Below, one piece after another: positions 42,434 through 50,334 of a DNA stretch of 64,000 bases. The position numbers and the translations under genes are program-made. Each line of letters starts with the position of its first letter. Position 1 is the stretch's first letter. The notes beneath the pieces were generated by a model. The model was not told the origin of the DNA. It saw nothing but the letters and a program-made list of their open reading frames with translations, and made no database searches. The DNA comes from Ktedonobacteraceae bacterium (GTDB taxonomy: Bacteria; Chloroflexota; Ktedonobacteria; Ktedonobacterales; Ktedonobacteraceae). The stretch lies in assembly GCA_035653615.1 (NCBI GenBank), contig DASRBN010000032.1, positions 1 to 64,000 of the forward strand, written 5' to 3'.

Positions 42434-44710
42434 CTATTCGGATTGGATGGGGCGCCAGGGACGCCTCTGCCCATTCGCGGGCTGTTGCTCAGGGGCCTGC
42501 CCGTTTGTTTGCTGCCTATAGGGTGCGACGGTGTATGGTGAGAATGGGGATGCCTGAGGCTGTTGAGACGCGGCGGCTATAGGCCGCGGAGTCGCCGGCG
42601 CCAGAGCATTATACACAGGAGCACCTGCCAGCGCCGGGCCGGCAGGTTGAGCGCTGGCGGTCACCGTGCGGAAAGCGCCGCTAAGGGAGAACTGGTTATC
42701 CCGTCCGTTTTCGGGTGTGATGGTGACATTCGAAGCCGGAGCAAAGTAGTTCTGGTTGTCACGCAACTTGAAGGCTTCTACCGAGGAGAGGAGCTGTTCG
42801 GCCAGGCGTGCCAGTCGTTCGATGTTCTGTGCGGCCATACGTGTGCTGGCGCTGCTCTGCTCGGTTGATTCGGAGACGCCCTGCATAATTTGCACGACGA
42901 CGCCGGAGGATTGCAACTGCTGCGTCGCCATCTGGTTGATGAGTTCGATTTCACGTGCCTGGCGTTCGACGACGCTGAAGATCGACTCCAATGCTGCGCC
43001 GGCTTCCTGCGCCAGGCGCGCTCCGGTGGACGTTTCGCGTTCGGTGTCGCGCATGGCGATGGCGGCGGCGGCGATATCGTCACCGACATTGCGTACAATG
43101 CGCCCAATCTGGCCGGCCTGGTCTTTAGCGCGTTCGGCCAGTCGCCGGATGTCGGCTGCGACGGCTCCAAAACCCTTACCGTTTTCGCCTGCCATAGCAG
43201 CCTGGATCGCGGCATCCAGGGCCAGGCGGTTCGTCTGGTGCGCGATGTTAGAAATGACTTCTACGATGTTGTTGATTTCACGCGAGTTCTCGCCCAGCGC
43301 CTGCACTTTAGTGGATGTTTCCTGCACGTTTTCGTTGATGCGGCCCATGCCTTCGATGGTCTGCCGCACGGATTGGCGGCCAGTTTGCGCGGTCTGGCGT
43401 GCTTCACGGGCGACATTATAAAGGACGCGTGCGCGTTCAGCGACCTGGCGGCTGGAGTCGGCCATGCGCTCCACTTCTACGGCGGCATCGGTGATACGCT
43501 GCAATTGCATGTCGTCGGTTTCCACCAGTTGCACCATGCGTTCGTAGGTCATAGTCGTAGAATTCTGTACCTCGCGCGCGACCATTTTCACGCGGATGAT
43601 CAGGCTGCTGAGCTCTTCAACCATGTAATTGAAGGAGTCGGCCAGCACACCGAGGGCGTCAGCGGTGACTTCGGCCTGAACGCGCAGGTCGCCTTCACCG
43701 ACGCCACTCACTTCGCTCACGAGCTTTTCGACCTGGGCCTGTAACAGGTCGCGCTGTGTTTGCGTCTCCTGGATCAGTCGCACGATGTTGTCCAGCATGC
43801 TATTCATAGAGGTAGCGACGAGGTAGATTTCGTCACCACCGCTGACATTCGCACGGGCGCTGGTATCTCCTTTGGCGATACGGTGAGTAAGGGATGCCAG
43901 CTGGCGCAGTGGTCGCGTGATGGTGAGGTTGACCAGGAAGCCGGCAGTGAGAATGACGAGCAAGGTGATCAGGAAGGCGATGGCGGTAGAAAGGATGACC
44001 GGTTGCGTCTCCGATGGGCCGACAGTGGTGACAGCCTTGCCCATAGCTACAGCGTCATTGACGACGCTTTGCCAGCTATTTTTGAGGTTGGTGAAGCTCA
44101 AATTCGCCTGGTACAGCACAGGATAGGCTTTCTGGTATGCGGTATTGAGTTGAGCCTGAGTAAAGGTTGTCTGGGCATCCAGTTTTTCCAGGAACTTTAT
44201 TTCAGTCTCTTGAAAATTTTCATACTTCGGCCATTGGTTTTGTATGACGGCATTCAGCGCGCGCTGCTGGTCTGAAATAATAGTGGTGTTGGGCTGATCA
44301 CTAAGGATGATACTGCGGATAATGCTCATATTGTCGGAGGTAGCCAGTTCATAGTTGCTTTGATAATCCTTCAAGGCCTGGTCAAACTGCAACTGGCGAT
44401 CGTTGATTTCGCTGTCTACCAATGCGCCGGCAGCCCCAAGAGAGGCATCGGTGATGACGCCACTTTTGGTGGCGAAGATCTGATTTTCGCGCGATTTGAG
44501 GAGCGCGTTCATGGTTTCCAGGTTGGCCAGTTGTTCGGAGGCGATACTTTGGGCGTCGAAACTGGTGCTGACTGCCTGGCTGCGTGTGTTCAAGGCGCCG
44601 AGATAGTAGCTGCCAAGCAAGATAATGACGACGCCTGGTATGGCCGCCGAGAGAGCAAATGCCAGGAAGAGGCGGCGGAAGATAGACAAACGACTCAAAA
44701 AATTCAACAT
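42434..44710 (-). CDS. Methyl-accepting chemotaxis protein (chemoreceptor)
   Basis: A 758-residue receptor; ATG 44710 has GGAG upstream. First transmembrane helix about residues 15-40 (FLAFALSAAIPGVVIILLGSYYL), then an about 200-residue helical sensor domain outside the cell, and a second helix about 245-275 (ILSTAIAFLITLLVILTAGFLV). A HAMP domain follows (RPLRQLASLTHRIAKGD), then a signalling coiled coil. Its hairpin tip region reads NIVEVISNIAHQTNRLALDAAIQAA and GKGFGAVAADIRRLAERA. The tail is Pro/Gln/Ala-rich. No che genes lie nearby. The tip differs slightly from the canonical (LALDAAIQAA for LALNAAIEAA), as in some type IV pili receptors. Confidence 0.92.
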   Translation of the reverse strand: MLNFLSRLSIFRRLFLAFALSAAIPGVVIILLGSYYLGALNTRSQAVSTSFDAQSIASEQLANLETMNALLKSRENQIFATKSGVITDASLGAAGALVDSEINDRQLQFDQALKDYQSNYELATSDNMSIIRSIILSDQPNTTIISDQQRALNAVIQNQWPKYENFQETEIKFLEKLDAQTTFTQAQLNTAYQKAYPVLYQANLSFTNLKNSWQSVVNDAVAMGKAVTTVGPSETQPVILSTAIAFLITLLVILTAGFLVNLTITRPLRQLASLTHRIAKGDTSARANVSGGDEIYLVATSMNSMLDNIVRLIQETQTQRDLLQAQVEKLVSEVSGVGEGDLRVQAEVTADALGVLADSFNYMVEELSSLIIRVKMVAREVQNSTTMTYERMVQLVETDDMQLQRITDAAVEVERMADSSRQVAERARVLYNVAREARQTAQTGRQSVRQTIEGMGRINENVQETSTKVQALGENSREINNIVEVISNIAHQTNRLALDAAIQAAMAGENGKGFGAVAADIRRLAERAKDQAGQIGRIVRNVGDDIAAAAIAMRDTERETSTGARLAQEAGAALESIFSVVERQAREIELINQMATQQLQSSGVVVQIMQGVSESTEQSSASTRMAAQNIERLARLAEQLLSSVEAFKLRDNQNYFAPASNVTITPENGRDNQFSLSGAFRTVTASAQPAGPALAGAPVYNALAPATPRPIAAASQQPQASPFSPYTVAPYRQQTNGQAPEQQPANGQRRPWRPIQSE

Positions 44711-45007
44711 AGCGGGCTCCAATCCCTACTGAAAACGCAGAAGCCGATGAATTCTGCCCCTACACCATGCAGGAGACGACTATCCTTATCTGAAAATGGT
44801 GAAGATGCTCGTATAACACTCCCACGGTAGTGTACATTACTTGAGCAAGAAATGATACTTTTGGGCGGGGGAATGACCTGATTTTCCTAGTCGGCCTCGC
44901 GATGGCACGGCCAATCGGACGCCCGGGCTCACTTCCAACCCCTGTAAATAGTTCAGATATCTTAGAATCTCTCGCACACTTCTATGTAATCACCAGAACT
45001 AAAAGCA

Positions 45008-45036
45008 TTGACAGGGCAAAAACAATATGCTACTTT
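45008..45036 (+). promoter_or_regulatory. Promoter of the FadR-type regulator and cluster
   Basis: TTGACA at 45008-45013 and TACTTT at 45031-45036 are 17 bases apart, and the -10 is preceded by TGC. It lies about 55 bases before the regulator start codon. Confidence 0.6.
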
Positions 45037-45051
45037 TGTCTTAATCGCAAA

Positions 45052-45070
45052 TGGTATGATAATCTTACCA
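45052..45070. promoter_or_regulatory. Candidate GntR/FadR operator
   Basis: TGGTA at 45052-45056 and TACCA at 45066-45070 form an inverted repeat with a nine-base spacer. FadR-subfamily operators commonly contain TGGT...ACCA. It sits just downstream of the likely transcription start, where a bound repressor would block the whole cluster. Confidence 0.5.
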
Positions 45071-45090
45071 ATGGAGTCCCCTGGCACAAC

Positions 45091-45822
45091 ATGACATATA
45101 TACCTGTGCATGCTCATAAAATTTATGAGCAAATAGCAATGCAAATAGAGCAGCGTATTCTCAGCGGTGAACTGCGTGAGGGAGATCGCTTGCCCACGGA
45201 GCGCGAGCTGGCGAACCAGTTCCAGGCCAGCCGCACTGCTGTGCGTGAGGCGATGAAAACACTGGCGCAGAAGGGGCTGGTAGACATGCGGCCTGGGCGT
45301 GGAACCATTGTTATTGATGGCACGTCGCAGGCAATGAGGCATTCGCTGGGCTTGATGATGCGGGTCGGGCAACCCAACAAAACAGTAGACCTGGTTGAAG
45401 TGCGCGAAATTCTGGAGCCGGAAATCGCGGCGCTGGCAGCGGCGCGGGCGCAACCGGAACAAATCCTTACGATGCAGGCAGCAGTAGAGGTGATGGATGT
45501 GAGTTTGAACGATGCCGATGCTTTTATCGCGGCCGATAACGATTTTCATCGCGCATTGGCAAAGGCCACACAGAACGAGCTTATCCTGGCGCTGCTGGAT
45601 TCTGTCGTTGATCTGCTAAGCGCGCAGCGCAAGCAAATATTTGCTGTTGCCGGCGGTCCTGAGCGCGGGCAGGTTCATCACAAGCTCCTGCTGGCCGCGG
45701 TTATGCGCAAGGACCCGGAGGCCGCGCGCAAGGCAATGCAGGCCCACTTGAAACAGGTACGAGACGATGTAGTGGCCGGGACCAGGTTCATCGCGCCCCG
45801 GGCCGCGCATTCCCTGGAATAG
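45091..45822 (+). CDS. FadR-subfamily GntR transcriptional regulator
   Basis: A 243-residue regulator. The start is taken at ATG 45091; the frame opens 63 codons further up, but that part overlaps the promoter. Winged helix, residues about 8-75: YEQIAMQIEQRILSGELREGDRLPTERELANQFQASRTAVREAMKTLAQKGLV, then RPGRGTIV. The C-terminal FCD all-helical domain (about 95-230) has VEVREILEPEIAALAA, ADNDFHRALAKATQN and HHKLLLAAVMRKDPEAARKAMQAHL, with Asp/His residues for a metal. The gene lies 28 bases before the first enzyme gene of the cluster. Confidence 0.92.
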   Translation: MTYIPVHAHKIYEQIAMQIEQRILSGELREGDRLPTERELANQFQASRTAVREAMKTLAQKGLVDMRPGRGTIVIDGTSQAMRHSLGLMMRVGQPNKTVDLVEVREILEPEIAALAAARAQPEQILTMQAAVEVMDVSLNDADAFIAADNDFHRALAKATQNELILALLDSVVDLLSAQRKQIFAVAGGPERGQVHHKLLLAAVMRKDPEAARKAMQAHLKQVRDDVVAGTRFIAPRAAHSLE

Positions 45823-45850
45823 TGACAGGGTTATACATTGGAGGTTATTT

Positions 45851-46735
45851 ATGGCTAACCTTGGTTTTGTAGGGCTTGGTGCGATGGGCGGGCGTGTAGT
45901 CAAACGCCTGCTTGATGCCGGGCATACTGTGACGGGTTATAATCGCACGCGCGAGCGGGCGGAATGGCTGGTGGAGAGGGGCATGCGCTGGGCGGATACG
46001 CCGCGTATGGTGGCGGTGATGGCGGATGTGACGTTTACCATGGTGACGAATACTGCCGCGCTGCAAGCAGTGGTGGGCGGAGATGACGGCATCCTGGCCG
46101 GTTTAGGACCCGACAAGATTTATATCGATATGAGTACCGTCAGCCCATCCAAATCGCGCGAGCTGGCTGGACAGGTGGCGGCAAAAGGCGCTTCGATGCT
46201 GGATGCGCCGGTGTCGGGCAGCGTGATAACGCTGGAGCAGGGCCAGCTTTCGCTGATGGTGGGCGGTGATCTTGTTACGTTTGAGCGGGTGAGGCCGATT
46301 CTGCTGGATATTGGGCCGAAGGTGACGTATATCGGCGCGAATGGGCAGGCCGTGCTGATGAAGATCGCGGTGAACCTGAACCTGCAGGTTCAATTCCTGG
46401 CGCTGAGCGAGGGGATGCTGCTGGCGGAAAAAGGCGGCATTCCACGCGAGACGGCGCTGGAGGTGATGCTCAATTCGGTAATTGCCTCGCCTTCGCTGAA
46501 GTACCGCGCCCCATTCATCCTCGATATGCCTGAAGAGGCATGGTTCAATGTGAATATGATGCAGAAGGATTTACTGCTGGCGCTGGAGCTTGGGCGCGAG
46601 TTCGATGTGCCGTTGCCGACGGTGGCCGTGAGCAACGAATTTCTGACGGCTGCGCGGGCGATGGGACTGGCAGAGCATGATTTTGCGATTGTGTACAGGG
46701 CGCTGGCGCGCCTGGCGGGATTAGACAAGGAATAA
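45851..46735 (+). CDS. 3-hydroxyisobutyrate dehydrogenase-type NAD(P)-dependent oxidoreductase
   Basis: A 294-residue beta-hydroxyacid dehydrogenase. GGAGG precedes ATG 45851. The Rossmann motif is GFVGLGAMGGRVVKRLLDAGH at residues 5-25. The substrate signature is DAPVSGSVITLEQGQLSLMVGG. The catalytic Lys is in GQAVLMKIAVNLNL (about 170). The C-terminal helical domain is complete. Members oxidise 3-hydroxyisobutyrate, tartronate semialdehyde, beta-hydroxyaspartate or 4-hydroxybutyrate; the substrate here is unknown. Only three bases separate it from the E1 alpha gene, so it belongs to the operon. Confidence 0.9.
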   Translation: MANLGFVGLGAMGGRVVKRLLDAGHTVTGYNRTRERAEWLVERGMRWADTPRMVAVMADVTFTMVTNTAALQAVVGGDDGILAGLGPDKIYIDMSTVSPSKSRELAGQVAAKGASMLDAPVSGSVITLEQGQLSLMVGGDLVTFERVRPILLDIGPKVTYIGANGQAVLMKIAVNLNLQVQFLALSEGMLLAEKGGIPRETALEVMLNSVIASPSLKYRAPFILDMPEEAWFNVNMMQKDLLLALELGREFDVPLPTVAVSNEFLTAARAMGLAEHDFAIVYRALARLAGLDKE

Positions 46736-46738
46736 GAG

Positions 46739-47773
46739 ATGCCGCATTCTGACATATCCGGTGCGAACGGCGCGCCGGCTCAGGCAATGGTTGGGGATGA
46801 GCAGGCAACGGCATTGAGCCAGGAACACTGGCTGCAGATGTACGAGCAGATGCTGAAAATCCGTCTTTTTGAGGAGCATGTGAACGAGCTGTACAAAAGC
46901 GCGAAGATGCCGGGCCTGGCCCACCTGTACAGCGGTGAGGAGGCGGTGGCGGTGGGAGTGTGCGAGGCGCTGCGCCGCGACGACTATATCACGAGTACCC
47001 ATCGCGGGCATGGTCACTGCCTGGCGAAGGGGGCGTCGGTGGATAAGATGTTCGCGGAGTTGTTGGGCAAGGAGGCGGGGTACTGTCGCGGCAAGGGTGG
47101 TTCGATGCATATCGCCGACCAGGATACAGGCAATTTAGGCGCGAATGCCATTGTGGGAGGTAGCACGGCGATGGCGACCGGGGCGGCGATGTCGAGCAAG
47201 ATGCGCGGCAGCGAGCAGGTAGCAGTGTGTTTTTTTGGAGATGGAGCGCTTGGTCAGGGGCTGTTGTACGAGGCGATGAATATGGCAGCGCTATGGAAAT
47301 TGCCGGTGATCTACGTGTGCGAGAACAACATGTATGGGGAATACACGCACTTTTCTGAGATGGTGGCGGGTGATATTAGCGCGCGGGCAAGGGCTTTCGG
47401 CATCTTGACTGTGGAAGTGAATGGGCAGGATGTGAGGGAGGTTTACGCGGCGGCAAAGAAGCTGGTTGAACGAGCCAGGCGCGGCGAGGGACCGGCTTTC
47501 TTGACCTGCAATACCTATCGCTATTATGGTCACCACGTGGGCGATGTTTCGCGCTCGTATTATCGCTCGAAAGAGGAGGAGCAAGATTGGAGGACGAATC
47601 GCGATCCGCTGACCTTGCTGAGCAGGTGGCTGTTGGAAGAACAGGGGGTTGACGCGGGGGTATTTAAAGAAATAGAGCAACGTGTAACTGCCGAAGTTGA
47701 GGCTGGCGAGCAATTTGCGCTGGATGCGCCATATCCAGAGCCGGGAGAGGTGACCGAAGATGTCTACGCTTAA
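46739..47773 (+). CDS. 2-oxoacid dehydrogenase E1 component, alpha subunit
   Basis: A 344-residue TPP-dependent subunit, of the acetoin/pyruvate dehydrogenase type. The first 25 residues are polar. Visible features: LYKSAKMPGLAHLYSGEEAVAVG, STHRGHGHCLAKG, GKGGSMHIAD, and the TPP motif GDGALGQGLLYEAMNMAALWKLPVIYVCENN (GDG about 162, then N). The loop with HFSEMVAGDISARARAFG and the phosphorylation-loop-like YRYYGHHVGDVSRSYY follow. Together with E1 beta it decarboxylates a 2-oxoacid and transfers the acyl group to E2. It overlaps the E1 beta start by 14 bases, so the two are coupled. Confidence 0.93.
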   Translation: MPHSDISGANGAPAQAMVGDEQATALSQEHWLQMYEQMLKIRLFEEHVNELYKSAKMPGLAHLYSGEEAVAVGVCEALRRDDYITSTHRGHGHCLAKGASVDKMFAELLGKEAGYCRGKGGSMHIADQDTGNLGANAIVGGSTAMATGAAMSSKMRGSEQVAVCFFGDGALGQGLLYEAMNMAALWKLPVIYVCENNMYGEYTHFSEMVAGDISARARAFGILTVEVNGQDVREVYAAAKKLVERARRGEGPAFLTCNTYRYYGHHVGDVSRSYYRSKEEEQDWRTNRDPLTLLSRWLLEEQGVDAGVFKEIEQRVTAEVEAGEQFALDAPYPEPGEVTEDVYA

Positions 47774-48884
47774 TAATCCGAGTGGGGAGGCTTTTGCGCC
47801 TGTTGCGGGATCCCAGGGAGGCCCGACCGGTGCCGGTCGGGGCCGATTGATCGCGCCCACCGCCGATGTATCGGCCCATGCGCCCGCCGCCAATGGACCG
47901 GCCAGGACGCGTGAGATTACGCTTGCGCAGGCCATACGCGAGGCGCTGGCCGAGGAGATGCGCCGCGATCCGACTGTATTCATTATCGGTGAGGACGTGG
48001 CCGAGGCAGGGACGCCATTTAAGGTGCTTGCCGGATTGGTGGAGGAATTTGGGCCGGGGCGCGTGATCGATTCGCCGATTTCGGAGGCGGGCATTACGGG
48101 CCTGGGAGTGGGTGGCGCGATGACGGGTATGCGTCCGGTAGTAGATATTATGTTTGGCGATTTCATCGGGCTGGCAATGGATCAGATTGTGAACCAGGCG
48201 GCGAAGGTGCATTACATGTCGGGCGGCAAGTTGCGGGTGCCGCTGGTGATTCGCACGACGCTCGGAGCGACGCGGCGCTCGGCGGCGCAACATAGCCAGA
48301 GCCTGCACGCCTGGGTGAGCCATATTCCAGGCCTGAAGGTCGTGCTGCCCTCTACGCCATATGACGCCAAGGGCTTGTTGAAGACGGCCATTCGCGATAA
48401 TAACCCGGTGGTGTTCTTTGAGGACAAGATGATGTACCAGCTCAAGGGGCCGGTGCCGGAGGAAGAGTACACCATTCCCTTTGGTGTTGCCGATATCAAA
48501 CGCGCAGGGACGGATATTACACTGGTAGCGACGAGCAGCATGGTGCAGGTATGCCTGGCCGCCGCCGAGTTGTTGGAGCAGCAGGGAATCAGCGCCGAGG
48601 TGATTGACCCGCGCACGACGTTCCCGCTTGACAAGCAAACGTTGATTGATTCGGCGAAAAAGACGAGCCGCGCGATTGTGGTGGACGAAGGCTACGAACG
48701 CTATGGGGTCACAGCGGAGATCGCCTCGATTATCGCCGATGGAGCTTTTTATTACCTGGACGCGCCGGTCAAGCGTATGGGGGCAATGGATGTGCCCATA
48801 CCGTTCTCGCCGGTGCTTGAAGATCTGACGGTGCCAACGCCGGAGAAAGTGGCGGGGCTGGCGAAAACGTTGTGCGGAAGGTAA
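47760..48884 (+). CDS. 2-oxoacid dehydrogenase E1 component, beta subunit, with repeat-derived N-terminus
   Basis: A 374-residue subunit. The core starts at about residue 50 (REITLAQAIREALAEEMRRDPTVFIIGEDVAEAGTPFKVLAGL), followed by DSPISEAGITGLGVGGAMTGMRPVVDIMFGDF, AKVHYMSGG and the C-terminal transketolase domain (TTFPLDKQTLIDSAKKTSRAIVVDEG). The first about 45 residues (SGEAFAPVAGSQGG, GRGRLIAPTADVSAHAP) are absent from typical family members. They contain a translated class B palindromic repeat at 47839-47877. A later ATG is not available before the core, so the extension seems to be translated. It overlaps E1 alpha. Confidence 0.92.
   Translation: MSTLNNPSGEAFAPVAGSQGGPTGAGRGRLIAPTADVSAHAPAANGPARTREITLAQAIREALAEEMRRDPTVFIIGEDVAEAGTPFKVLAGLVEEFGPGRVIDSPISEAGITGLGVGGAMTGMRPVVDIMFGDFIGLAMDQIVNQAAKVHYMSGGKLRVPLVIRTTLGATRRSAAQHSQSLHAWVSHIPGLKVVLPSTPYDAKGLLKTAIRDNNPVVFFEDKMMYQLKGPVPEEEYTIPFGVADIKRAGTDITLVATSSMVQVCLAAAELLEQQGISAEVIDPRTTFPLDKQTLIDSAKKTSRAIVVDEGYERYGVTAEIASIIADGAFYYLDAPVKRMGAMDVPIPFSPVLEDLTVPTPEKVAGLAKTLCGR
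47839..47877. repeat. Class B palindromic repeat inside the E1 beta coding region
   Basis: GGGGCCGATTGATCGCGCCC followed by GCCGATGTATCGGCCC. Two slightly degenerate palindrome copies lie in frame in the N-terminal extension of E1 beta. Confidence 0.65.
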
Positions 48885-48891
48885 GGGACGC

Positions 48892-48912
48892 GGGGCCGAT
48901 AAATCGGCCCTA
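48892..48912. repeat. Class B palindrome between E1 beta and M24 genes
   Basis: GGGGCCGATAAATCGGCCCT forms an 8-bp hairpin directly before the AAAGG ribosome site of the M24 gene. It could affect mRNA processing or stability inside the operon. Confidence 0.7.
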
Positions 48913-48930
48913 TACGAAAGGACGTACATC

Positions 48931-50265
48931 ATGGCGATAAAGACCTATGGCTTAATGGGGGTGGATTGGGAGGAACGGGCAAATTTTGAGCGCCTGCGCA
49001 TACAGCGGCTGGCGCGCATCAAGCAATTGCTGAAGGAGTCGGAACTGGGCGCGTTGCTGTGTTTCGATATGAATAATATTCGCTACATCACGGCGACGCA
49101 TATCGGGACCTGGGCGATGGATAAGCTGGCCCGATTCAGCTTGCTGCCCCAGGATGATGAACCAATCCTATGGGATTTTGGTTCGGCGGCTCGCCACCAC
49201 CAGCTGTATTGTCCCTGGTTGGGTGAGCGTTCGCGCGCCGGTATCTCTACCCAACGTGGCGCAATGCTGCCGGAGGCTGGTAGAGCCGAGGACGTGGCGC
49301 GTAAAATTCGCGTCGAGCTTGAGGCACGCGGACTGCTTCACGAGCCGCTAGGTGTCGATGCCATCGAACTACCGGTTCTCTTCGCGCTCCAGGCCGAGGG
49401 CATCAAGGTAGTAGATGGCCAGCAACTGATGCAACAGGCGCGCCTGATTAAAACGCGGGACGAAATCACGCTGCTGAGTACAGCATGCATGATGGTTGAC
49501 GCGGCCTACGATGAACTGTATCGCACGATGAAGCCGGGCATCCGCGAGAATGAATGCGTGGGACTGGTCAGCAAGGTACTCTACGATATGGGTTCGGAAC
49601 ATGTGGAGGGCGTGAATGCGATTTCCGGCGAGCGCTGCAGCCCGCACCCGCATGTATTTAGCGACCGCGCGCTGCGTCCGGGCGACCCGGCCTATTTCGA
49701 CATCCTGCATAGCTATAACGGCTATCGCACCTGCTACTATCGTACCTTCGCTATCGGCAGCGCATCGCAAGCGATGGTCGATGCGTATAAGCGCTGCCGT
49801 GATATCCTGGACGCGGCGATCAATGCGATCAAGCCAGGGGTGACGACGGCGGATATTGTCAAGCTATGGCCAAGGGCGGAGGAATTTGGTTTCCCCAACG
49901 AGGAGGCAGCTTTCGCTTTGCAATATGGACACGGCGTTGGGCTTTCCATCTGGGAGAAGCCGATCTTCAGCCGCCTTGTTTCGCTCGACCATCCCGAGGT
50001 GATACAAGAGGGCATGGTCTTCGCGCTCGAAACGTTCTGGCCTGCCAGCGATGGCTGGACGGCGGCACGTATCGAGGAGCAGCTCGTCGTGACAAAGGAT
50101 GGTTGTGAAGTGATCACGCGCTTTCCCGCCGAGCAGTTGCTGGTCGCGGGCGGGCGCTATTACACAGCGAGCGGCCCATTGCCAACGACGCGCGAAACGC
50201 AGTCTAATCTAAATGTGCTTGCTAACGGGCATCAACCGGCTTCAATGGACGCGAGCCGATCATGA
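48931..50265 (+). CDS. M24-family protein, creatinase-like, lacking one metal Asp
   Basis: A 444-residue two-domain protein with the creatinase/prolidase fold. N-terminal domain about residues 20-180 (RLARIKQLLKESELGALLCF, NNIRYITATHIGTWAMDKLAR). The pita-bread C-terminal domain has GVNAISGERCSPHPHVFSD, GDPAYFDILHSYNGYRTCYY, YGHGVGLSIWEKP, FALETFWPA and ARIEEQLVVTKDG. Metallopeptidases need D, D, H, E, E. The second Asp (GY-x-x-D) is Cys here, while the others remain. That points to a creatinase-like amidinohydrolase or lyase rather than an aminopeptidase. Ribosome site AAAGG. It sits between E1 beta and E2 genes, so it likely acts in the same pathway. Confidence 0.85.
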   Translation: MAIKTYGLMGVDWEERANFERLRIQRLARIKQLLKESELGALLCFDMNNIRYITATHIGTWAMDKLARFSLLPQDDEPILWDFGSAARHHQLYCPWLGERSRAGISTQRGAMLPEAGRAEDVARKIRVELEARGLLHEPLGVDAIELPVLFALQAEGIKVVDGQQLMQQARLIKTRDEITLLSTACMMVDAAYDELYRTMKPGIRENECVGLVSKVLYDMGSEHVEGVNAISGERCSPHPHVFSDRALRPGDPAYFDILHSYNGYRTCYYRTFAIGSASQAMVDAYKRCRDILDAAINAIKPGVTTADIVKLWPRAEEFGFPNEEAAFALQYGHGVGLSIWEKPIFSRLVSLDHPEVIQEGMVFALETFWPASDGWTAARIEEQLVVTKDGCEVITRFPAEQLLVAGGRYYTASGPLPTTRETQSNLNVLANGHQPASMDASRS

Positions 50266-50293
50266 ATTTTAACCAAATAGTCCGGCAATGGGC

Positions 50294-50316
50294 AGGGGCC
50301 GATTTATCGGCCCTAT
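50294..50316. repeat. Class B palindrome between M24 and E2 genes
   Basis: GGGGCCGATTTATCGGCCCT forms a hairpin just before the TAGGAG ribosome site of the E2 gene, matching the position of the copy at 48892-48912. Confidence 0.7.
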
Positions 50317-50334
50317 GAGGGTAGGAGACCCATA

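Noticed and set aside
47664-48932. 422-codon open frame on the minus strand
   Set aside because: It is antisense to E1 beta, with Arg/His-rich composition and no recognisable domain.
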